Shown here piece after piece: positions 21,540-29,742 of a stretch of DNA of 58,403 bases. The translations under genes and the position numbers were made by a program. How positions within the stretch are numbered: position 1 is the first letter of the stretch; every line of letters starts with the position of its first letter. This stretch comes from Betaproteobacteria bacterium (GTDB lineage Bacteria; Pseudomonadota; Gammaproteobacteria; Burkholderiales; Casimicrobiaceae): assembly GCA_016192065.1 (NCBI GenBank), contig JACPUX010000041.1, forward strand, positions 1 through 58,403, in the 5' to 3' direction. The notes below the pieces were generated by a model. That model did no database searches, was not told where the DNA came from, and was given only the letters and a program-made list of their open reading frames with translations.

Positions 21540-21610
21540 TTTACGCGTGGCGGCGCGAGGTGTCAAAATTCGCCCTGCTTTCGTCCGCCCTCCAGCCCGC
21601 CAGGATTCCC

Positions 21611-22840
21611 ATGCCCGTCAACTTCGCCGCTCCCGATCCCGCCTCCTTGTTTGCCGTGCCTGGTGTCGAGCTGGGGCCCGCCCAGGCCGGCATACGCAAA
21701 GCCGGGCGCTACGATCTTCTGGTGCTGCGGTTTGCGCGGGGCAGCTTGGCTGCCGGCGTGTTCACACAGAACCGTTTCTGTGCCGCGCCGGTGTTGCTTT
21801 GTCGCGAGCACCTGGCCGCGGGCGGGGCTTTGCGCGCGCTGGTGGTGAACACCGGCAATGCCAATGCCGGCACCGGCGAACCGGGTCTGGCGCATGCCCG
21901 CCAGACCTGCGCCGAGCTCGCGCGCCTCGTCGGTTGCGCGCCGCAGGAAGTGCTGCCTTTTTCCACCGGCGTGATCATGGAGCCGCTGCCCATAGACCGT
22001 GTGCTCGCCGGTTTGCCCGCCTGCCTCGCCGCGCTGGCGCCGAATCAATGGGCGCTGGCGGCGCAATGCATCATGACCACCGACACCGTGCCCAAGGCGG
22101 CCTCGCGGCGCATCGAAATCGATGGCGTGGCGCTCACCATCACCGGCATCGCCAAGGGCGCGGGCATGATTCAGCCCAACATGGCCACCATGCTGGGTTT
22201 CATTGCCACCGACGCGCCCGTTGCGCCGGCGCTCCTGCAAACGATGACCCGCGAGGTGGCCGCTACCTCCTTCAACCGCATCACCGTTGATGGCGACACC
22301 TCCACCAACGACAGCTTCGTCATCGTGGCCACGGGCCAAGCGCGCCTGGCGCCCATTGTCAACGCCGCCGATGGGCGTTATGCGCCGCTTTTGCAGGCGC
22401 TCACCGAGGTGGCGCAAACTCTGGCGCAAGCCATCGTGCGCGATGGCGAAGGCGCCACCAAGTTCATCACCATCACCGTGGGCGGCGGGCGCGACTTTGC
22501 CGAATGTGATCGCATCGCGCGCCAGATTGCCCATTCGCCGCTGGTGAAGACGGCGTTTTTCGCGTCCGACCCCAACCTTGGTCGTATCGTTTGCGCCATC
22601 GGCAATGGCGGCGCGGCGGATCTCGACCCCAACCGCGTTTCTTTTTGGCTCGACGACGTGCGGGTGGTGGAGCGGGGCGGGCGCGCGGCAAGCTACCGCG
22701 AAGAAGACGGCGCGCGCGTCATGCGCCAGCCGGAAATCACCGTGCGCGTCGATCTGGGCCGAGGGACAGCCAGCGCCACGGTGTGGACTTGCGATTTCTC
22801 GCACGACTACGTCAGCATCAACGCCGACTATCGCAGTTGA
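21611..22840 (+). CDS. argJ: ArgJ, ornithine acetyltransferase/N-acetylglutamate synthase
   Basis: ArgJ recycles the acetyl group of N-acetylornithine onto glutamate in arginine synthesis. The 409-aa proenzyme has the self-cleavage site in [16 protein letters not shown], with cleavage expected between A192 and T193, so T193 becomes the N-terminal nucleophile of the beta chain. Flanking motifs such as [15 protein letters not shown] and VDGDTSTND are intact. ATG 21611 is chosen; the longer frame reads into the upstream repeat. In many proteobacteria argJ sits directly after secA; here about 6.8 kb separates them. Confidence 0.96.
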   Translation: MPVNFAAPDPASLFAVPGVELGPAQAGIRKAGRYDLLVLRFARGSLAAGVFTQNRFCAAPVLLCREHLAAGGALRALVVNTGNANAGTGEPGLAHARQTCAELARLVGCAPQEVLPFSTGVIMEPLPIDRVLAGLPACLAALAPNQWALAAQCIMTTDTVPKAASRRIEIDGVALTITGIAKGAGMIQPNMATMLGFIATDAPVAPALLQTMTREVAATSFNRITVDGDTSTNDSFVIVATGQARLAPIVNAADGRYAPLLQALTEVAQTLAQAIVRDGEGATKFITITVGGGRDFAECDRIARQIAHSPLVKTAFFASDPNLGRIVCAIGNGGAADLDPNRVSFWLDDVRVVERGGRAASYREEDGARVMRQPEITVRVDLGRGTASATVWTCDFSHDYVSINADYRS

Positions 22841-22845
22841 AGACG

Positions 22846-23721
22846 ATGTTCAACGATTTCGCCAAAGTCATCCACCGCGCCGAGAAACTGCTCGACCGTG
22901 TCGAAGCCCTGCTGCCCGCGCCGCCCGCCGAGCCCGATTGGAAACATGCCGTCGCCTTTCGCTGGCGCAAGCGGGGCCTGGTGGGCAATTTGCAAACCGT
23001 GGCGCATCCGCACCATATTCGCCTCGCCGATTTGCAGAACATCGATCAACAAAAGGCCGAGGTGGAGCGCAACACGCGGCAGTTCGTGGCCGGGTTGCCG
23101 GCCAACAACGTGTTGCTCACCGGTTCGCGCGGCACGGGAAAGTCTTCGCTGGTGAAGGCGGTGTTGTACGCGCAGGCCGCGGCGGGCTTGCGCTTGGTGG
23201 AAGTGGACAAAGGCGACCTGCTCGACCTGCCCGATATCGTCGAGCGCCTGGCCAAACGCCCCGAGCGCTTCATCGTTTTTTGCGACGATTTGTCTTTCGA
23301 CGCCAACGAGCCCGGCTACAAGGCGCTCAAGGTGGTGCTCGACGGCTCCATCAGCGGCGGCGCCGACAACGTGCTGATCTATGCCACCTCCAATCGGCGG
23401 CATCTCATGCCCGAGTTTTTCAGCGAGAATGAGGCGGCGAAGCATGTCGATGGCGAGGTGCATCCGGCGGAGGGAACCGAAGAAAAGATTTCACTCTCCG
23501 AGCGCTTCGGCCTGTGGGTATCGTTCTACCCCTTCAGCCAGGACGAATACCTCGCCGCGGTGCGCCACTGGCTCAAGGTCTTTCATCTCAAGCCCAGTGC
23601 CGCCCTGGAGCGCGATGCCCTGCTCTGGGCCTTGTCACGCGGCTCCAGGAGCGGGCGCGTGGCCTGGCAATTCGCCCGCGACCGTGCCGGGCAGCTCGGC
23701 CTCAAGAAAAAGTCGCGGTGA
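22846..23721 (+). CDS. DUF815-type AAA ATPase
   Basis: The 291-aa protein has Walker A in LLTGSRGTGKSSLVKAVL and Walker B in FIVFCDDLSFD. Conserved YKALKVVLDGSI and IYATSNRRHLMPEF look like AAA sensor-1 features. DUF815 proteins are small P-loop ATPases of unknown function. ATG 22846 lies 5 bp after the argJ stop, and the 3' end overlaps the Nudix/ThiE gene by one base (TGATG), so the three form an operon. Confidence 0.9.
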   Translation: MFNDFAKVIHRAEKLLDRVEALLPAPPAEPDWKHAVAFRWRKRGLVGNLQTVAHPHHIRLADLQNIDQQKAEVERNTRQFVAGLPANNVLLTGSRGTGKSSLVKAVLYAQAAAGLRLVEVDKGDLLDLPDIVERLAKRPERFIVFCDDLSFDANEPGYKALKVVLDGSISGGADNVLIYATSNRRHLMPEFFSENEAAKHVDGEVHPAEGTEEKISLSERFGLWVSFYPFSQDEYLAAVRHWLKVFHLKPSAALERDALLWALSRGSRSGRVAWQFARDRAGQLGLKKKSR

Positions 23722-24698
23722 TGCCGGGCGATGAGCGGGCCGAAATCGCCGCCAGCGATCCGCGCCCGGTGACTCGCGTCGCCGCTGCCGTGCTGTTGCG
23801 CGCAGACGGCAGCTTTCTCCTGGCGCAGCGCCCCGTCGGCAAGGTGTATGCGGGCTATTGGGAATTCCCCGGCGGTAAGCTCGAAGCGGATGAAACGCCG
23901 CGCCATGCGCTCGACCGCGAGTTGCGCGAAGAACTGGGTATCGTGGTACGCCAAGCTTATCCCTGGATCGTGCGCCGCTTTGCGTATGAGCATGCGCACG
24001 TGGAACTGCATTTCTTTCGCGTGCTGACCTGGGCGGGCGAGTTGCATGCGCATGAAGGCCAGGCCTTTGCGTGGCAGAAACTCGACGAGCTGGAAGTGAG
24101 CCCGCTGCTCCCCGCCAACGCACCCGTGCTCGCGGCCTTGCGGCTGCCTACGGTGTACGGCATCACCATGGCGAGTGAATTGGGCATCGACGCACAAATC
24201 GCCCGCGCCGAACGCGCCCTCAAGGCGGGCCTCAAGCTCATCCAGGTGCGCGAACCGGGTTTGCCCGCGGCGTCGCGGGCGAGGCTCGCCAAAGCGCTGT
24301 GCGCCCTGGCCCATGCCCACGGAGCGCAGGTGCTGCTCAACGGCAGCGCGGATGAGGCGCGCAGCCTCGGACTCGCCGGTCTACATTGGCCAGCGCGCGT
24401 ACTGCTTGCCGCCCGCGAGAAGCCCGCTGACCTTTTGGTGGGCGCTTCTTGCCACAACGCCGCGGAATTGGCGCAGGCCGTGAGGCGGGGCGTCGATTTC
24501 GTGGTGCTCGGCCCGGTGGCCGCCACGCCGACACATCCGGAAGCCGAGCCTTTGGGCTGGGTCCGCTGGGCCGAGCTCGCGCGCGCTCTGCCCATGCCCG
24601 TGTATGCCCTGGGCGGGCTTGGCCATGACGACCTGCGCCCCGCCTGGCAAGCCGGTGCCCACGGCATAGCCCTGCGCCGTGGCGCATGGGGCGTGTAG
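23721..24698 (+). CDS. Nudix hydrolase fused to a degenerate ThiE-like domain
   Basis: This is a 325-aa fusion. Residues 15-145 form a MutT-type Nudix domain with an intact box (G52 through E58, R66-E67, E70-E71, G73) and DGSFLLAQRPVGKVYAGYWEFPGG, consistent with an 8-oxo-dGTP diphosphatase role. Residues 155-325 form a thiamine-phosphate-synthase/TenI-like barrel. Several ThiE active-site stretches differ: QVREPG occupies the usual R-x-K position, and GLHW lacks the usual GQxD continuation, so thiamine synthesis is unlikely. The same two-domain architecture is known after argJ in other proteobacteria. GTG 23718 is an alternative start. Confidence 0.9.
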   Translation: MPGDERAEIAASDPRPVTRVAAAVLLRADGSFLLAQRPVGKVYAGYWEFPGGKLEADETPRHALDRELREELGIVVRQAYPWIVRRFAYEHAHVELHFFRVLTWAGELHAHEGQAFAWQKLDELEVSPLLPANAPVLAALRLPTVYGITMASELGIDAQIARAERALKAGLKLIQVREPGLPAASRARLAKALCALAHAHGAQVLLNGSADEARSLGLAGLHWPARVLLAAREKPADLLVGASCHNAAELAQAVRRGVDFVVLGPVAATPTHPEAEPLGWVRWAELARALPMPVYALGGLGHDDLRPAWQAGAHGIALRRGAWGV

Positions 24699-24871
24699 CG
24701 GCGAAACTCCCCGTCCCGCCCGTTTCGCAAAAGGCGAGAAGCGTCAAGCCACCGCAGACCGCCGCATCGATTCCGTCCCCCCCGGCTCGCCAATAAGGTG
24801 TCTTCTCTCCCGCTACCGCAGGGGGTAGGGGGGAGGCCACGAGTCACGCCCCCGCCTGCTAGACTATTCGC

Positions 24872-25198
24872 ATGGACCCAGCCCAAAACATCACACCCAG
24901 CCACGCACTGGCCACGGTTCTCTATCGCGGCGCCCTGGCGGTCGCGCTTTTCGTGGCCGCGGTCGCGGTGGTCTTCTTTGTCATCGGCGTGGGCGATGGC
25001 TCGGTATCCTCCTTCAACCTCGGCCTGTGGGCCATGTTGCTGGGGGTGTGTGGCGCCACGCTCTGGGCGGGTCTGGTCCTGCGCGCCAAGGGCAAGACGG
25101 TGCTGGCCGTCGTGGTGCTGGGCATCACCGCCGGGCCGGGTCTGGTCGGTGCACTCTTCTTGCTGCTGCTGATTTTTTCCGGCGCGCGCTGGAATTGA
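24872..25198 (+). CDS. Small three-helix membrane protein, unknown
   Basis: The 108-aa protein has three hydrophobic segments: ALAVALFVAAVAVVFFVIGVG, NLGLWAMLLGVCGATLWAGLVL, and TVLAVVVLGITAGPGLVGALF. The only charged loop is RAKGKT. No family is recognised. It stands alone after the argJ operon. Upstream, 24798-24840 carries a diverged, shortened fragment of the GC-rich repeat. Confidence 0.6.
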   Translation: MDPAQNITPSHALATVLYRGALAVALFVAAVAVVFFVIGVGDGSVSSFNLGLWAMLLGVCGATLWAGLVLRAKGKTVLAVVVLGITAGPGLVGALFLLLLIFSGARWN

Positions 25199-25247
25199 CT
25201 TCTTGCGCGCCGGGCGCCGTACCGTGCAACCCCGATCGGGAGGAGAC

Positions 25248-25952
25248 ATGTTCAGGCCCTTGCGGCAATTTACTTTGGTGTCGAGCCTCATGGCGCTGCC
25301 GCTGAGCGTAGCGGCGATCGAGCCGGTGAAGCACATCGCGGTTTACGTCCAGCCCTATTACGACGCCGCCAAAAGCCCTGAGGGCACGCCTCGTGTCGCC
25401 GTCGCCAAGAAGTACGACTCGCTCCTGAGTTCCAGCAAGGTGGCGGACATCGCCGCGGCGCGGGACCAGATCCTCGCCGATTCAAGACTCCTCACCCCCA
25501 TGACCTTGATGGTGCTGGCCATACGCCTTTACGATGTAGGCCTGCGCGACGATTCGGTATTCTGGTTTTACGCGGCCAAGAACCGCTATGTCACCATCGA
25601 GGAAGTGCTCAACGTGCGCTCGCCCGCTTTGCAGCAGGTGGAGCAGGCCACCCGGGACTTCGCCACCCTGGCCGGCCCGGTCATCAACGGCTACGCGTTT
25701 TGTGACGTGAAGAAACAACAGGCGGCGCAACGCCGGGCGCTCGAATGGGTGGAGCAGAACCCTTACCAGGCGCTTTTTCTGCCGCAGGTGCCCGCCCGCC
25801 CCGGGGATCGCCAGGCCAACTTGAACGCGGCGCTGGCAAAACTGCGCCAGTCCGTCCAACAGGAAGCCCAATACCTCGCCAACCCCGAAAACCTCGCCCG
25901 CCTCGCCAAGACGCGCCAGGAGAACGGGGCGGACAAGAAGTTCTGCTGGTAG
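25248..25952 (+). CDS. Secreted protein of unknown function
   Basis: The 234-aa protein has a signal peptide (FTLVSSLMALPLSVAAIE) and a largely helical mature chain: AVAKKYDSLLSSSKVADIAAARDQIL, LMVLAIRLYDVGLRDDSVFWFYAAKNRY, and QQAAQRRALEWVEQ. The middle resembles TPR-like helical pairs. ATG 25248 has GGGAGGAG just upstream. Two cysteines are present (C in FCDVKK and the C-terminal KFCW). I cannot assign a family. Confidence 0.65.
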   Translation: MFRPLRQFTLVSSLMALPLSVAAIEPVKHIAVYVQPYYDAAKSPEGTPRVAVAKKYDSLLSSSKVADIAAARDQILADSRLLTPMTLMVLAIRLYDVGLRDDSVFWFYAAKNRYVTIEEVLNVRSPALQQVEQATRDFATLAGPVINGYAFCDVKKQQAAQRRALEWVEQNPYQALFLPQVPARPGDRQANLNAALAKLRQSVQQEAQYLANPENLARLAKTRQENGADKKFCW

Positions 25953-26282
25953 CGAACCTCCTCGCCCTCGCCGAAGAAGTTAAGCAAGCAACATCCCCCG
26001 ACGCCACGCCTTCGGGCAGCTCAGCCCCACCCTCGCGGCAAGCGCATCACCCCCTCTCCCGCGCCAGCCGGAGGGTGCAGGATGGGTGGTGGCGACCACC
26101 GTGCAAACCGCCTCGCACGACCAGCCAAATCAGCCCCCCTGCATTCTGATCCCTGATTCCTGATTCCCGATCCCTGCGCCCTTAACCCCTTTCCCTCTCC
26201 CCCCACGTTCACCACCTCATCCCCGCCCCACGCGTATCATGCGCGAGGTTGGGGTTGCCATCCAAAACCACCGAGGTGAACC
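25953..26282. other. Intergenic gap with short imperfect tandem sequence
   Basis: This 330-bp gap contains no credible gene. Near 26143-26176 a degenerate run of TGATTCC/CGATCCC-like heptads is visible, and there are pyrimidine-rich stretches at 26040-26070 and 26185-26210. No terminator with a T-tract was found. Confidence 0.45.
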
Positions 26283-28343
26283 ATGTTCAAGCCGACACGC
26301 CCTTGCATCGCTCTGCGCGCCGCCACACTGGCCGCGCTGAGCACCTGCGCCCTGCTGCTCGCCACCGCCAACGCAAGTTCTGCCGCCACCCCCTGCACCG
26401 AAACGCCGCTCGCCCAGCGCGCCGACACCTTGCGCGCCTTCAAGAGCGAAGACGAGCTGCAAGCGCTCTTGAAATGCCTGCGTGAAGAAGCCAACAAGCG
26501 CGCCGCGGCGCAGCGCCTCACCAGCCTGGGTGCGATGGCGGACAAATCGGCCGTTCTCTCCATGGCAGCCCCCGCGCCATCGGCGCCCCCGGCGGCAGCA
26601 CCCGCCGCGGCCGCCAAAGTGGCCTCCGCCGAAGGCGCCGCCGAGTCCGTCACCAACGTACAAACCGCCGGGGTCGATGAAGGCGGCATCGTCAAGGTGC
26701 ATGGCAAGCATCTGGTCATTCTGCGCCGGGGCCGCCTGTTCACGGTGTCGGTGAACGCCGGTGATCTCAAGCCCGTGGCCACCCTCGACGCCTTTGCCCC
26801 CGAGGCCGACCCGCGCGGCGCCTGGTACGATGAAATGCTGATCAGCGGCAACACCCTTGTGGTCATCGGCTACAGCTACGCCCGCGGAGGCACCGAAGTC
26901 GGGCTCTTCGAGATCGACGCCGAAGGGCGCCTCGCTTACCGGGCCACCTATCATCTGCGCTCCAACGATTACTACTCCTCGCGCAATTACGCAAGCCGTC
27001 TCATTGGCAACAAGCTCATCTTCTACACCCCGCTCAACTTGAACCTCTATCGCGAAGACTACGGCTTCCCCGCCTATCGCCGCTGGCACAAAGACGCCAC
27101 CCCCGCCGAATTCAAGCGCATCGCGCCGGCCACGCGCATCTATCGGGCCGATGATGGTTCGGATTACGAATACGGACTCACGCTGCATACCGTGAGTGTT
27201 TGCGATCTTTCGGCAGGCCAGTTGCCTGAGCGCTCGCTTTCCACGAGCCGCGACCCAGCGATTGCACAAGACGCCGGGCGCGGGGCCGGGACTATGTCAT
27301 GCGAGGCCACCGCGGTCCTGGGCCCTCATGGTCGCGTCTTCTACGTTTCCGCCAACTCAGTGTACGTGTGGACCACCAATCCCAGAAGCGGCAGTTCGAC
27401 CCGCGCCAATACCGCCGCGGTTTTCCGCATCCCGCTCGACGGCGGCGCACCCAGCGGCATCAAGACCCGCGGTAGCCCCATCGACCAGTTCTCCTTCCTG
27501 GAGAGCCCGGACGGACATCTCAACGTGCTCTTGCGCAGCCAGGGCCGCGGCGACGCGATGTGGGAAGCCGAGAGCGCGGCCGGGGACACCGCCCTTCTGC
27601 GCCTGCCCTTGACGCGCTTGGGCGACGGCCGCGATGCCGTGCCGCGCGAGGCCTACCGCCGCCTGCCGCACCCGGCGGGCCACACCTTGCAAAACCGCTA
27701 CATCGGCCAGCACCTTCTGTACGGCGCCGGGAGCACTTGGGGCCGCCCCAAGGGCGAACGCCAGAACCTCTACGCGCTGCGCTGGGATCAGCCCGATGGT
27801 GCCGTGCTCGCCCTGCCGCTGGACCACAGCGTCGATCGCATCGAAGCCCTGGGCCAGCACGCCGTGGCCGTGGGCACGCGCGAGCAGGATCTTTTGTTCA
27901 GCAGCATCACTCTGGGCCATGAACCCGGCCTCGCGCACGTTTACAAGCGTGCCAACGCGGCGCAAGGCGAAACCCGCAGCCATGGTTTCTTCTATCGCCC
28001 GGAAAGCGACACCGAAGGCCTTCTGGGCTTGCCCATCGCCCGTGCCGGCCGCGCCGGCCACCGGCAACTGCAAGAAGGCTCCGCGGGCGTACTTTTCCTC
28101 AAGAACAAGAAGCTCAAGCTCGAAGAATTGGGCAGCCTCGACGCCACCTCCGGCAACCCGCCCGCGGACCACTGCCGCGCCTCCTGCGTGGATTGGTACG
28201 GCAACGCGCGACCGCTGTTCTTGAGAAACCGCGTTTTCGCCTTGCTTGGGTATGAGCTCGTCGAGGGGCGGGTGAGTGGGGAGCGGGTCGAAGAGACGAG
28301 GCGCGTGAGTTTTGCACCGGGGAGATGGCAAGTCGCGAGGTAA
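26283..28343 (+). CDS. Secreted beta-propeller domain protein
   Basis: The 686-aa protein has a signal peptide (about residues 1-32), a short helical and alanine/proline-rich linker, then TNVQTAGVDEGGIVKVHGKHLVI. This segment is characteristic of the Beta_propel family (proteins distantly related to WD40). Repeated strand blades follow (GNTLVVIGYSYARGGTEVGLFEID, LIGNKLIFYTPLNL, VFYVSANSVYVWTT, HVYKRANAAQ). A late cysteine-containing region, PADHCRASCVDWYGNARPLFL, closes the chain. The function of this family is not known; a periplasmic or surface scaffold is plausible. Confidence 0.8.
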   Translation: MFKPTRPCIALRAATLAALSTCALLLATANASSAATPCTETPLAQRADTLRAFKSEDELQALLKCLREEANKRAAAQRLTSLGAMADKSAVLSMAAPAPSAPPAAAPAAAAKVASAEGAAESVTNVQTAGVDEGGIVKVHGKHLVILRRGRLFTVSVNAGDLKPVATLDAFAPEADPRGAWYDEMLISGNTLVVIGYSYARGGTEVGLFEIDAEGRLAYRATYHLRSNDYYSSRNYASRLIGNKLIFYTPLNLNLYREDYGFPAYRRWHKDATPAEFKRIAPATRIYRADDGSDYEYGLTLHTVSVCDLSAGQLPERSLSTSRDPAIAQDAGRGAGTMSCEATAVLGPHGRVFYVSANSVYVWTTNPRSGSSTRANTAAVFRIPLDGGAPSGIKTRGSPIDQFSFLESPDGHLNVLLRSQGRGDAMWEAESAAGDTALLRLPLTRLGDGRDAVPREAYRRLPHPAGHTLQNRYIGQHLLYGAGSTWGRPKGERQNLYALRWDQPDGAVLALPLDHSVDRIEALGQHAVAVGTREQDLLFSSITLGHEPGLAHVYKRANAAQGETRSHGFFYRPESDTEGLLGLPIARAGRAGHRQLQEGSAGVLFLKNKKLKLEELGSLDATSGNPPADHCRASCVDWYGNARPLFLRNRVFALLGYELVEGRVSGERVEETRRVSFAPGRWQVAR

Positions 28344-28749
28344 TTGGGCGCCCGGGATGCGGGACCAGGTTGGCGGGGGCCACAGTTGACGGTGGGCAGG
28401 CGCGTGGGCATGGCTCAATACCGGCATGACTTTGCAAAGCCGCATTGCAAAACCGCGGCAAGGCCGGGAAATTACGGATTGCAACGCGCGGCAGTCATAG
28501 GGAAGATCAGGACGAGGAGGCAGCCACTCGATGGGAGCCGTGCTCGCGAATATCCCACAAATGAGGGATGCGGCGCGCGCAAAACTCTGGTAATTGTGGA
28601 GCATCTGTTTGGCAACGCCAAGACTGACAGACTTCGCCAAGCGCTCAGTCCGGTTCCATCATCACCGCCGTATTACGGGGAAGCGATGTCCCGACGGTTC
28701 ACCCGGGAAAGGCGCTAGTTGTTCACCAAATGAGAAGAGGAGTCTGATC
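28344..28749. other. Intergenic gap before the lower-GC lipase pair
   Basis: This 406-bp stretch has no recognised gene, repeat or clear promoter. Base composition shifts here from the high-GC upstream genes to the more AT-rich pair that follows, so it may mark one edge of an acquired segment. AGAAGAGGAG at 28731-28743 is the Shine-Dalgarno of the next gene. Confidence 0.4.
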
Positions 28750-29742
28750 ATGCTTCGACTGCGTTGCGTTTCGCTTGGGTGCATGGTGGTTCTTTGCTTC
28801 GGGTGCGCCTCGGTCGAGTTGCAGCCAGCTGCAACTGCCTGTGGAATCTGTGACCAGTCTTCTGAATTCTCTGCAAGCTGCCGCCTCGTTACAGCGCCTT
28901 GCCTGAGATCCTCGGCTTCTGTTTTGCGGGAGAGGCTCGATGAAGCGTTTCAAGAAGGCAAGCCTGTCGTGCTTTATGTCCACGGGCGAGGCGGCGAACC
29001 CGGCAAATCGGCGAAGCAACGCATACTTGAGGCGCTCGAAGCTGAGTATGGAGTCAAGGTGTTGATGTTCAACTGGGATTCGAAAGGCCTGTTGCTCCAC
29101 CGACCCGTGGACAAGGCGGTCGAGGCATCCGAACATCTGCGCGCGGTACTCGCTGATATTGCGAGGTACAGGCGCGAAGTTGCATCCAAGAGCGGTCCGC
29201 CAATCAGCCTTCTCGCGCACAGCATGGGCAACATTGTCCTGCGAAACGCGCTGACGGAGTCTGGGCAACAGGCGGCGGACCTCACCCTATTCGCGAACGT
29301 GCTTCTGACCAGTTCAGATGAGGACGCGGAGGGTCACGCGGGCTGGATCAACCGTTTGAGGCCTCAAGGCACCACCATGATCGTGATCAATGACAACGAC
29401 GGAACGCTGGTGCAATCCCATCATCCGGAAGGGAAGACACCGCTTGGGCTTGGCCCCAAAGCACCATTTGTTTCGAGCGCCTATTACCTGGACCTAACTG
29501 GACAGGTGGGAAAAGCCCATCGAGTGTTCGCAAAAGGGCGTCTCCACAATCGTGTCGAAGCATGCAAGATAGTGAGTGCCATGCTGCGTGGCGAGAATCT
29601 GCCGGCCTCAAGTCGGAGCCCGCAGAACGGGCAGTGGAATGCTCGGCGAATCGTTCCGAACCCGAAGCAAGACGCAGAGGACGATTGCTTCAAGGGTGTG
29701 TTCAAGGGTGTATCTGTCCCCGAGCGGGAGGATTCGGAGTAG
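28750..29742 (+). CDS. Lipoprotein alpha/beta-hydrolase
   Basis: The 330-aa protein has an N-terminal export signal with a probable lipobox (VVLCFGC, lipidation at about C19). An alpha/beta-hydrolase core follows: VVLYVHGRGGEPGKS (oxyanion HG), KVLMFNWDSKG, and the nucleophile elbow LLAHSMGN with Ser158. HNRVEACK near residue 270 can supply the catalytic His. The core resembles DUF900-like esterases. It ends directly before the patatin gene (stop at 29742, next ATG at 29743), so the two are co-translated. Codon use is less GC-biased than in neighbouring operons. The substrate is unknown; a lipid or ester is likely. Confidence 0.75.
   Translation: MLRLRCVSLGCMVVLCFGCASVELQPAATACGICDQSSEFSASCRLVTAPCLRSSASVLRERLDEAFQEGKPVVLYVHGRGGEPGKSAKQRILEALEAEYGVKVLMFNWDSKGLLLHRPVDKAVEASEHLRAVLADIARYRREVASKSGPPISLLAHSMGNIVLRNALTESGQQAADLTLFANVLLTSSDEDAEGHAGWINRLRPQGTTMIVINDNDGTLVQSHHPEGKTPLGLGPKAPFVSSAYYLDLTGQVGKAHRVFAKGRLHNRVEACKIVSAMLRGENLPASSRSPQNGQWNARRIVPNPKQDAEDDCFKGVFKGVSVPEREDSE

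Noticed and set aside
24155..24698. Separate thiE gene with TPP riboswitch
   Set aside because: The ThiE-like region is fused in frame to the Nudix domain, has no own start or riboswitch-like leader, and lacks key residues.
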